From NCBI GenBank assembly GCA_048213135.1, contig PS015118.1:90371-154370 (forward strand): a stretch of 64,000 nt of DNA, given 5' to 3'. Within the stretch, counting starts at the first letter, position 1; every line of letters starts with the position of its first letter. This document shows, piece after piece, positions 47,901 to 59,900 of the stretch. A program made the position numbers and the translations under genes. The notes beneath the pieces are model-generated. The model did no database searches and was not told where the DNA came from. It saw only the letters and a program-made list of their open reading frames with translations. Source of the DNA: Reclinomonas americana ATCC 50394 (Eukaryota; Jakobida; Jakobea; Jakobida).

Positions 47901-50900
47901 CGGATTGCCGCCGGGCCAGTGGGTTATTTGTGTCAACCTGCGAGGCAGACCTGTTGCTGCTGGGTCACCGCTCATCAAGTGGCCAGTGGCCGACGACGGG
48001 AACGAAGTCCTCGTGGCGCAGACAGTGTCTGTGACGCCGACTGCCGTACTGCGCCAGGACACCACATCGCGAGTGACTGTGATAGGTGTCGGACTGCGCG
48101 CCGCTGTCAGTGTGCGCAGTGTTCGTCTGGTGCCTGGCATGCTGTGCGCGCCGTTCACGGCTGACACTGTGGAGGCCACCTTGGCGCCGCGTGCCGCCGG
48201 TACTGTGGATGATGCCAGTCGGATTGTGGCATTCGTAGGTTCCTTGCCGCGCGACACGTACACGGTGTGTGTCGACGTGACTGCCAACGTCATGATCTCC
48301 TATGCATCGTTTGCCACAATCTCTGTTGGTTTGTCTGGTATCATTGCTGTGCTTGCAAGCCGCTGTCGGTTCTCATGGTTGTGTCCGTCGCCTTTGTGTT
48401 TTTCATTGCAGCCTCGACCACGCGACTGGAACCTCAAGCAATTGCTCTATACGCTCCGCCTCCCACCGTGACTGTCTTTGGTGCCAATCTCGCGCCAGGA
48501 CCTCTGCTGCGACGCATTCGTCTGCAGCGGGAGGCTCTGTCGTGTACTGCCTTGGCCACGTCATCTGCGGTGGACAGTGGCTCAGCGGTGTGGCAAGATG
48601 GCGACCTTGCTGGCTTGGTGCAGGTCTCAGCGGATGGATCTCAGCTGTTTATCCGAGCCAGCCGATCCATCGACGCCGGCCGGTATGTGATGTGTTTCGA
48701 CGCACTGGCCGGCGATCCGTCGGGGGCATTCGTGTCAGTCTCCTCAGATGCCATTTTTGTCGGTGAGGCACATTGGTGGTGATGGTGTGCCACTACTATG
48801 TCTCTCACGTTTGTCATGAACCAATCACTTTTTTCCCCGTGCGCAGCACGCATCTTTGGCTTCACGCCAGTGACGCTACCCGCCGCGGTGGAGACTACAT
48901 CGCTCACGCTGTCTGGACTCGGGCTGCTACCTGTGGCTTCGATTCGTGCCATTCGATTGGAGCCTCTGGCAACCGACGGTATATCGTCGTGCTCCACCAG
49001 CTCTGATCCGCCACGCACCGGCACTGTCGCCGTGGCAGTCACGGCCGACGTTTCGGCGGCGACCAATGTCGCGCACGAGACGGTGTTCTCTGGCTTTGTC
49101 CTCAGCCGCTTTGTTCGGCAATACGTGGTGTGTGTCGACATGCGCGCGATTCCACAGATCGACAGCTTTGCCACCATTCCAGGCGCCGTGCCGATTACTG
49201 TTGGTGGGTCGTGTGGATGCTGCTGCATCTGGTCAGTGTGATTCTGTCTCATCATGTGGTGGTGCATCCGCAGAATCGAGTATCCGACAGCAGATATCTG
49301 TGGGCGAGGTGATTCAGCGTCCACAGAATGTCACCCTCACCATTCAGCTCGTGTCCGGCACGAATTCCGTTCGACACGCGTTGAGTGAAGTGGAGGCCCG
49401 AGTGGCGACCGACCACTTGCAGGTGTTGGTCAACGGAGCTCTCTGGTCGTCGACGGTCCCTAGTCCGTGCCCACAACCCACCACCTTCACGGAGAAAGTG
49501 CTGTGCGTGGTCACAGGTCTATTGCCGAACACCAATTATACGTTTTCGGTGGGACTCGCCAGCAACTTGGACTTTTCCGTGTCCACTGTTATTGTCAGCT
49601 GCGTCTTGCATGTGCTGTGCATGTCGCGGCGACCTTTAATCACTTACTGTTCTTGCACTTTCTTTGTGTGCTGCAGGCAAGACGCTGCTTGTGCACTCGG
49701 CTTCGATGCGTTATGGTGGCAAACCGTCGTTCACGACGGCACCTGTGTTGCGTGCTGTTGTTATGCGTGCTGTGATTTCTGCTTTGCACTGAACGCTGTG
49801 GATGTTCAGCATCGTATCCGCGAGTGGTGCACCGGATCCTATAGAAGGGTGAGTGAGAGGGAGATGGAGAGGGAGACAGCGAGAGGGAGAAGGGGAGGAA
49901 GAGGGAGGGGAGAGGAAGAGGGAGAGGAAGAGAGAAGAGACAAGGAGAGGGAGAGGAAGAGAGCAGGGGAAGTGGGAGAGGCAGAGGGAGAGGGAGGGAG
50001 AGGGAGAGGGAGAGGGAGAGGGAAAGGGAGAGGGAGAGGGAGAGGGAGAGGGAGAGAAGAGGGTGAGAGAGAGAAGAGCGTGAGTGAGAGGGGAAGGGGA
50101 TGGAAGGAGAGGGAGAGGGAGAGGGAAAGGGAAAGGGAGAGGGAGAGAGGTGGGGGCAAAGGGAGAGCGTGTGTAAAGTAAGAGAAAGATGACTGAGGAC
50201 ACGAGGAAAGAGAGGAGGGAAAAGAGAGGGGGAAGGGTAACTGAGGGAATGCAAACAGCGAGAGTGAGAGAGGAGGAGAGATATTGAGTATGTAGTGACG
50301 CGAAAGGGAGAGGAAGCGTGAGGGCGTATGGTGGTGTCGAGAGAAAAAAAGAGAGAGATGGGAAAGCAAGAGAGTTGGAGATTGTGAAAGGTCAAATTGA
50401 TTGTGACTGAGTACTACTGCAGTAAATGCAGAGGGTACGTGATTGTAGTGGGATGAGCGATGGAGTGACAGCGGGTGTGCATGTTTAAATGAAATGCTGC
50501 TCTTTGAAAGCTGCTTATGAGTGAGTGAGTGAGTGAGTGAGTGAGTGAGGAAGAGTGCAGTGAGTGAGGAAGAGGGCAGTGAGTGAGTGAGTGAGTGAGT
50601 GCAGTGAGTGTGTGAGTGAGTGAGTGAGTGAGTGCAGTGAGTGAGTGAGTGAGTGAGTGAGTGAGAAAGTGAGTGAGTGAGTGAGTGAGTGAGAAAGTGA
50701 GTGATTGTATTTGTGACAGTGCAGCGATGTGAGAGTGCGTACATTTTGCGAGCTCACTTTGCGCCTGTGGCAGACCGAATCCACGCTTTGAGGTCGTGCA
50801 GAAGAAGGCCAGTGGTTTAACTCGAATTATCGACTGGGATCCATCTACGTCGCCCTGCTTATGGTGAGTACAAACACATCACCTTGATGTGTAACTTGAA

Positions 50901-53900
50901 AATATCAGGCCCCTCTGATGCACCACTCTTGTAGGACGTCTGCTGCACCTGTTCTGTGCACTCTGGCTGGTCTCGAAGCGGCAACTGGATACTACGATTT
51001 CTATGTGCGCACGGTCACCGACGCGAATGCCGGTGACTTGATCTTGTCGCGGGAGCCCATCGTCACTGGTGGGCGAGAATGGAAAATGTCTTGTGCTTGG
51101 TGTCGTATATCTTTCCCCATTTACTCAATTCTTTTTTCTTGCCGCATTGCAGCATTCCATGATTTGGACCTCACCATCATCATGCGTTTCGTATTTGACT
51201 TGCGACTTGCGTATCTGCTTGTGCTGGCGGCTCACTCATGAGGTGTGTACAGAGGGAGCTGTGGTGGCAATCAATAGCCCGATCGCTGTGCATGCTACGC
51301 TGGTGGATCCAGATCGTAATCGTGCTCTTGTCGACGTCACAAGCACTGTCTTCAACTGGGGCTGTACGGTCGACGGTGTCGATTGCGGCAAGGTAGTGGT
51401 GACCACGGAGAGATCCGAATGGCTGTACATCTTGGACGGGTTTTCGCGGCCTGGACGGTGACTCTCACTCTGTGTGCATGTTTGAATGCTTGCAGCAAGT
51501 TATTCACCTGTGTTCTCCGAAAAGGTACATTTTTTCATGCAACGCCATTCGTGGTGCGCGAAGTAAACAGGCCTCGTCCGACGTCGTGGTCACTGGTGAC
51601 TCCACGACTATTTTCCGTGTGGTGAGTCCTCCGCTTCCATTATCGGCAGGCGATTATTTCTGAAGCCTTCGATTGCTAAACGTCTTTTTNNNNNNNNNNN
51701 NNNNNNNNNNNNNNNNNNNNNNNNNNNNNNNNNNNNNNNNNNNNNNNNNNNNNNNNNNNNNNNNNNNNNNNNNNNNNNNNNNNNNNNNNNNNNNNNNNNN
51801 NNNNNNNNNNNNNNNNNNNNNNNNNNNNNNNNNNNNNNNNNNNNNNNNNNNNNNNNNNNNNNNNNNNNNNNNNNNNNNNCTTCAAGGGAACCAACCTGGA
51901 AGGTCCACATCGATGAATTCGCTCATGGTGAATGTAAACGCCGTCGAGCGAGCTACGCCGCTCAAAGGTGTCACCTCCAGAGTACCGACAGTCGGCAAGT
52001 CGTTGATGTTGAGCGTGACGGAAGGCACAGCTACAGAGATTGCAGGCAATCAAAGTCAGTCGCAGTCAATCATCCTGATGTGCCGAATGTGCTTTCAAAT
52101 AAGACGCAACATATTGACGAATGCGACGCCGGAGTCGGCAGTGTCCACAACTCGAAGACATACTGCAGTCCTCCAGTGAGCGTACCACCAGTGATGCGCA
52201 CAGTTGGCGGTTGTCCGGGTGGACCAGGTAGGAACACAAATGCCGGTTCTCCGAGAAGCAGCTCGGTCGTGCTCCCTGTATGAGAACAGTGAGGCCAAGA
52301 ACGGAAAGGGGCGAGCAGCAGACACGCATGCGCATCAAGCGCGCACGCCATACTTGCACCGCCTCTTCTCCCTTCTGTTTCTTCCTCACCACTCTCCTCT
52401 CTAGTCGCTTCATCGCACTGTCTCTCTTCCCTGTCCTCTTTGTGTGACTCACCCTTGGCATACGCGCGCCACGAATACCGGTTGGCAGCAAGCACACCAG
52501 GGTCATCAACAACAGTGGCGCTAACGGATATACTGCGCAGAGGATTGAGCCGTGCCACAGCTGCTCCAACGGCAACGGGTGACTCGGAAACCTGCGTNNN
52601 NNNNNNNNNNNNNNNNNNNNNNNNNNNNNNNNNNNNNNNNNNNNNNNNNNNNNNNNNNNNNNNNNNNNNNNNNNNNNNNNNNNNNNNNNNNNNNNNNNNN
52701 NNNNNNNNNNNNNNNNNNNNNNNNNNNNNNNNNNNNNNNNNNNNNNNNNNNNNNNNNNNNNNNNNNNNNNNNNNNNNNNNNNNNNNNNNNNNNNNNNNNN
52801 NNNNNNNNNNNNNNNNNNNNNNNNNNNNNNNNNNNNNNNNNNNNNNNNNNNNNNNNNNNNNNNNNNNNNNNNNNNNNNNNNNNNNNNNNNNNNNNNNNNN
52901 NNNNNNNNNNNNNNNNNNNNNNNNNNNNNNNNNNNNNNNNNNNNNNNNNNNNNNNNNNNNNNNNNNNNNNNNNNNNNNNNNNNNNNNNNNNNNNNNNNNN
53001 NNNNNNNNNNNNNNNNNNNNNNNNNNNNNNNNNNNNNNNNNNNNNNNNNTGGCAATCCTTGGTGTATGTTGCTCGTCACTGACAATTGACTATATAGTGA
53101 CGTATCTACCGTTCTACGTCCACCCACTCTATGGTTACAAGGTTTGTGTGTGTCATCCATCCATATTGGAGAGGAGTGTACCCTCCGCACTGACTCTCAC
53201 TGGGATGATTCAGGTGTATATGGCCTCCAGCACAATTCCGATCATCAGGAGTGTAGTATTCCCACTGGCCGGCAACGCCGGTGGCTCCAACCTACTCACT
53301 GTTGCGTTTGTTTCTCTCGTCGCCTCATAACACCCTATTCGGCTCACAGTGTTTCTCGCGCAGGTTGGAGTGAGTGCTCGCGACACATATGGCGGTGCAG
53401 TGGATGTAACCACAACGATTGCTGTCGCGGGGCCCAGCGGCGGCGCAAGCCTGGCTGCCGATGCATTCTTCCTCCGGTCGAGCATCGCCAAAGCGTTGCT
53501 GCTGGATCCTGGGGATTTCAACGATGCCGAACTGGGTTCATCGATGGCATTGTTACATGCGGGTGTCACGACGCTGAGCACCGGTGGAGCCAGCAATCTT
53601 GCCGCCGGTATGGAAAAGGAAGAGGAAGGAAAGGGAAAGGAAAGGGAGAGGGAGGGGAAGGAGGAGAAGGAGAGAGAGAGGGAGAGGGAGAGGGAGCGGC
53701 AGAGAGGAAGAGAGAGAGGGAGAGGGAGAGGGAAAGGGAACGGAGAACGGTGGGGGAGAGAAAGAGCGAGAGGGAGAGGGAGAGGGAGAGGGAGAGGGAG
53801 AGGGAGGGGGAGGGGGAGGGGGAGGGAAGAGGGAAGAGGGAAGAGGGAGAGGAAAAGGGAAAGGAGAGGGAGAGGGAGAGAGAGAGAGAGNNNNNNNNNN

Positions 53901-56900
53901 NNNNNNNNNNNNNNNNNNNNNNNNNNNNNNNNNNNNNNNNNNNNNNNNNNNNNNNNNNNNNNNNNNNNNNNNNNNNNNNNNNNNNNNNNNNNNNNNNNNN
54001 NNNNNNNNNNNNNNNNNNNNNNNNNNNNNNNNNNNNNNNNNNNNNNNNNNNNNNNNNNNNNNNNNNNNNNNNNNNNNNNNNNNNNNNNNNNNNNNNNNNN
54101 NNNNNNNNNNNNNNNNNNNNNNNNNNNNNNNNNNNNNNNNNNNNNNNNNNNNNNNNNNNNNNNNNNNNNNNNNNNNNNNNNNNNNNNNNNNNNNNNNNNN
54201 NNNNNNNNNNNNNNNNNNNNNNNNNNNNNNNNNNNNNNNNNNNNNNNNNNNNNNNNNNNNNNNNNNNNNNNNNNNNNNNNNNNNNNNNNNNNNNNNNNNN
54301 NNNNNNNNNNNNNNNNNNNNNNNNNNNNNNNNNNNNNNNNNNNNNNNNNNNNNNNNNNNNNNNNNNNNNNNNNNNNNNNNNNNNNNNNNNNNNNNNNNNN
54401 NNNNNNNNNNNNNNNNNNNNNNNNNNNNNNNNNNNNNNNNNNNNNNNNNNNNNNNNNNNNNNNNNNNNNNNNNNNNNNNNNNNNNNNNNNNNNNNNNNNN
54501 NNNNNNNNNNNNNNNNNNNNNNNNNNNNNNNNNNNNNNNNNNNNNNNNNNNNNNNNNNNNNNNNNNNNNNNNNNNNNNNNNNNNNNNNNNNNNCCATCTC
54601 TCACGTACCAACTGAGGTCGGAGTGTCTCCAGCAGATCTGAGTCCTGTCGTGCAATCTCGAAAGCAAACGCTTCGCCATTGGAGGCATCGAGCGCCAGCG
54701 GCTGCCCGTAGGCATTCTGCAGCGTAACCCGCTGGATGGGGCTTCCCAGAACGGTGGTGTTGCGCGGCGCTGGATAGGGACTCAGATCTGACGAAACAAG
54801 TCAGACGAGTCGAAGTGGCAGACGGGAATAAACGACGGCGACGAAACTCGACGCCACAGTAGCGGACACGAAAATCGGTGTCGTGGCAAACAGGCGAGCG
54901 GGAATGGTGGGAGGAAACTGGTACTGTGTCAGCAGCGAGTTCGCATTCGAGTCCACCGTGCCGCCAATCTGTGGCACCACGCCTGTTGACCCGTTGGTCG
55001 ACATGTTGCTGAAGGCGATGAACTGGGTGCGGAGGAGAGTGAGAATAATCACATACATCCATTCATATCCGACGGGAGAGAGAGAGAGAGAGAGAGAAAC
55101 AGAGAATAAAGTGAGTGCGCAGAGAGGCCCATCCATATACTCTCTCTCTCTCTCTCTCCACTACTACGCACGCACCCACACACTCTTTTTCAGCAAAAAA
55201 ACAGTCGCTCAGGTACTCCCTCAGATAAACATGCGGAGCGAGACAGACATTCGCATGCGGGCTCAGAGAAAGAGAGGGACAGTCACAGACACACGGAAAC
55301 ATGGATTTGTTGTGAGACAAAAAACAGAACAAATACAGGCACATTGTGAATGTACCACCATTGCCGGCTGCGGCGCAAAAGCAGCTCAGATAACTCATTC
55401 TCACATAGGACCGAAGGCAAGAACAAGAAAAAGGACACAGTGAAAGAAACTGACGCAAACCACACCGACAGTAATGATCGAATAACAAGAAGACACACTG
55501 CATCTCTCTTGCCCTTCTCCTTTCCCTATTTTTATCCTCCATCATACCTGTACCCCCGGCACTGGTGTGCTTGCTGAAAAGTGCGCCGCCACCAATTGCA
55601 TCGAGTTGCCGATGACCATGGTCGCCACTTCACCCGTGGCCTTGGTGTTGACAGATCGGAAGCCAACATCAGCCAGCGCTGAAACTCCGGCCGCCGCCAG
55701 CTGCTGGAATGCATGCGAGTCACTGCCTGCACTCGCAGATACAGCACTCAGCGTGTTGTCGATCATGGCGCTGAATGTCTGTGACATGGACCGTGCATCA
55801 GGGCCACNNNNNNNNNNNNNNNNNNNNAGAGTGTGCGCTGAGTGTGGATTGATCGACGTCTAATGTAATTGTGGTGCAGAGTGACTTGCTCGAGTACTTG
55901 GATAATTGCGGTGTGCGATCAACGTCTGCGACCGCATCATCGACTTCATCTCCGACCGGAGAAACCACGCTCGTCTCGCTGAATAATTCTCGTTGCGTGT
56001 GCGCGTGTGTGTGTGTGTGTGTGTCTCGAATCGTGTGACACCTTTTGGCGACTTGCAAAGTCACTGTGGCGTGCGTAGATTGCGATCAATATGTCCCACG
56101 AAATACCACATTCAATTGTACGTCATGGTGTTGTTGGTGTGCTTCAGTGCAGCTGCATGTTCGTGTTACTGATATTCTCTCGATGCAGCCGTGGTCTCTC
56201 AGTTCAGCCGCTTGTGCGTCTACTGGAATGAGACGCAGTCGGCGTGGCGCTCTGACGGGTGCTCAACGTTGCGCACGATCTCATTGGGGGGTGTTCCCTC
56301 AGCCTGCATTGAATCACTCCTTCGGTGTAGGTATGCTCGAGTGGCGAGTGGAACGCGAGATGTGGTGTCGTTTGTGTGTCTCTGCAATCACATGACAGAT
56401 TTCAGCGTGAATTGTGCGTAACCGAAGGAGGGAGGGAGTGAAGGGTGAAGGGAAGAGGAGAGAAGAGAAATGGGAGAGGGAGAAGAGAATTGGGAGACGG
56501 AAATGGAAGAGAGGAAGAGAGAGAGAGAAAGAGAGTAGAGATGAGGAAGAGGGAGGAACAAGGAGTGAATGAAGAGAGATGAAAGAGAGTAGAGAAGAGG
56601 AAGAAGGAGGAAAAAGGAGTGAATGTGGGAGTAGAGAAGGGGAAGAAAGAACGGAGAGAGAAGAGAGAGGGAAAAGGAGAGAGATGGATAGGATAAAAAG
56701 ACAGAATAAACAAGAGGAGAGACGGGGAGAGGGAAGAGAAAGATGAGAAAGAGGAAGAAGGAATAAGCGAAGCGAGAAAGAAAAGAGAGGAAGGAGAGGA
56801 AAAAGAGAAAGAGAAGAAGAAGAAGATCAAGAGTTTACAACAGCGGACCGAGAGAGAGGGAGAGGGGAAAGAGAGTGTGGCCTTCAGCCGGGGGGGTGAT

Positions 56901-59900
56901 GAACAGTGCTCTGACTTGGTGTACTGATAACTTTGCGTTCCGTTTTGTTGCGGTGCAGTGCACGACATTTTCGACATTCACTTTACATTCGTATCGTTTC
57001 GTCGTTTGCATGACTGCCTTCGAGTGTTTTGTGGAGACTAACGTTGTGTGCGTAGTCCGGCCGACTTGCTGTCGCTGTTTACCGGACAACTCTTGCGGAG
57101 CTCGACCTTTGTGATTGTCGTCTGTGCGTAATGCGTGCGTGTGCCACGCACATCAACGAGATCCAGTGTGTCGCTGACTCCTCCCCGTCTCGTCGCAGTG
57201 ATTCAAGTCATTTATCTGGTACAGCTATACATTGGCTACAAGCTCGACCAGGCGAGTGACAAGCAGCTCGTCCGTCATGTCAACATGTTGCGAATGCCGC
57301 TGAGGCGTGCCGTCTCGTATGGCGTGAAATTCGCCGGGTAAGCACTGGCATTGCAGTTTCAGTTTGTTGAATGACCGTGACTCTTACTGTGAGGTACGCG
57401 TAGAGTATTCTCCACTGCCGATTTGCGAGAACGCGATCTGCAACCGCATGATGCAGGTTCATTTGGATATTGATGTTTATTCCTGTGGAAGGTCGTAGTC
57501 AGGCTCACTTATAGAGTGCATGTAGACTCTCGGTTGGCATTGGCGAGGCATTTTATTGCTATCTCGCGGTTCCGACGTGCGTTTCAGTTGTGGTTTGACG
57601 TCATTTTGTTCATGCATCTCATCACGCGTGCGTCTGTACGCAGGTCTCGTTCATGCGGTGATTCGAGTCAACCGCAGTCGCGGATGGCTGAAACGGCGCA
57701 TCGTGACGACGTGGACTGCCGTCGTCGGTATGTCTCAAGTCGTGAAAATCTCATCTGCCCAGTCTTGATGTTCACGTGATATCTGCTGTGCAGACAATCA
57801 CTCGTGGATGTCGACGATTGTGTGTCCCAATGCCGATCGCTTCCGCAGAACGCAGCGCACGACGGTTTGATTTCGTACACCGTCGCTAGATTACCCCCGA
57901 ATGTGTCCTCACACGATTCCATGTACAGACGCTTTGGTTCGCCGTCTGCTTGGCGCTGTACTGCAATGCGGTGTTTGCCGAGCAGGCGACGGTCACCGGT
58001 GCTGGGTCGGCTTTCTTGCGTGAGTTGCTGATTGGTGTTATATCAGGTGCGAGAAGGGGTAAGGGGAAGGGGGAAGGGGGAAAGGAGGCAGGGGAAGGGG
58101 GGAACGGGAAAGGGGAAAGGGGAAAGGGGAAAGGGGAAAGGGGAGAGGGGAAAGGGAGGAAGGGCGAGAGTGGGGAGAGACCGGAGAGTGATTGGGAAGG
58201 AAGGGTACAGAGGAAAGGGAGGAGAGGGAGGAGGGAAGAATGGGAGATGACATGCGTATGTAGGAGAGCAAACAAGGATGGTGAATGTACACGGAGAGAG
58301 AAAGGAAGAGAAGGACACGAGGCAAGAAGGAAGAATGTGATGTCTATTGCGTGTGGGAGAATGACGAAGTAGCGGGATACTTTGAGAAGACGAATGAGGG
58401 AAACACTGAGGGCAAGAAGGAAGAATGAGAAAGGAGAACGTGATACATAGTGGAAGATGAAGAGAAAGAATAGGAGGGGAGGCGGATGTCGGGGAGATGA
58501 GATGTGTGTGGGGGGAACGGAGAGTGATACTTGGGGAGGGAAAAGAAGGGAAAGACTGAAGGCAAGAAGGAAGCATGGGAAAGGAGAACGGAGAGGGAGA
58601 ACAAGAGAAATAACGGGAGGGAAGAGGGAAGAATGGGAAAGGCAAATGGCGAAGGAGTGTGCAACACGGAGAGGGAGAACAAGAGAAATAACTTGAGGGT
58701 GGAAGAAAAAATGGGGAAAGGAAAATGGAGAGGGAGTGTGTTACACGGAGAGGGAGAACAAGAGAAATAACGGGAAGGAAGAAGAAAAAATGGGGAAAGG
58801 AGAACGGAGAGAGAGAACGTGATACATAGAGGAAGATGACGAGAAAGAGTAGGAGGGGAGGCGAATGTCGGGGAGATGAGACGTGTGTGGGGGAACGGAG
58901 AGTGATACACGGAGAGGGAGAACAAGAGAACGGGAAGGAAGAAGAAAAAATGGGGAAAGGAAAATGAAGAGGAAGTGTGGAGAAGGAGAACCAGAGAAAT
59001 GATGAGAGGGAAGGAGAAGGAATTGGATATCAACTGTGTGGAAGAACAAAGAGAGTGTAATAACAGGAGACGGATAGGACGAGAAATAGTGGAAGGGAAG
59101 GAGAAGGAATTGGATATCATCTGTGTGGGAGAACGGAGAGGGAGTGTAGTAACTGGAGACGGATAGGACGAGAAATAGTGGAAGAAGAACGGAGAGAGAG
59201 TGTAATAACTGGAGACGAAAAGGACGAGAAATAGTGGAGCGAGAGATAAGAAATGAGTGTGCGGGAGAACGGAAATGGATCGTAGTTTACAGTGGGGGCA
59301 TCATACAAAGAGAGAGAGAGAGATGTGGCCGGGTATGAGTCTGACGTGAGCTGTCCTGCAGGAGAATGAGAGTGAGTGAGAGCAAAAAGAGAAACAGCAG
59401 CAGTGTCATTGAAACTGTGTGCGCGTTGATGCAAGTGTCTCACATGATTGCCTACAGGAGTAATCATGGCGCCTGTGGTGTGGATCGTCTCGCAAATCTT
59501 CAAACGCACACCACGCTTGGTTCTGGAGATACCATCAAACGTGCACGAACTGAAGCGCACACCGGAGTCAGGGGAAGTGACGTCGATCGACATGCCGGCT
59601 GCTCATGACGTGTCCGACGTGGAGCGTGCAGAGTCTGATCGCAGCACTTCGTCTCGATCGGACTCGCCGACTCGCAAGGTAATGTCTGATGCATGTAGGC
59701 CAAGTTGCTGTGGATCCGCTGATGGTGACTGTGTGTGTGCGCGCGTTTGTGCAGAAACATCACGGTTTGCTTGCTGCTCCCCAGTTCCGGCATTTGTCAC
59801 TGCCTCGGCCACTGCCGCCACCACCTGCAGCAGCAGCAGCAGCAACACCAACCACAGCAATGCGTGGTTCTCGGCTTGGTGGGCGTGGCGGTTCTGGCAT

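Noticed and set aside
50516-50705. Telomere-like or CRISPR-like array from the GTGA repeats
   Set aside because: Simple tetranucleotide repeat without spacers and not a TTAGGG-type unit.
56875-57114. Cysteine-rich peptide reading VECFVETNVVCVVRPTCCRC as an EGF or toxin-like domain
   Set aside because: Frame conflicts with the GPS exon phase; the phase-consistent frame gives the TM1 segment instead.
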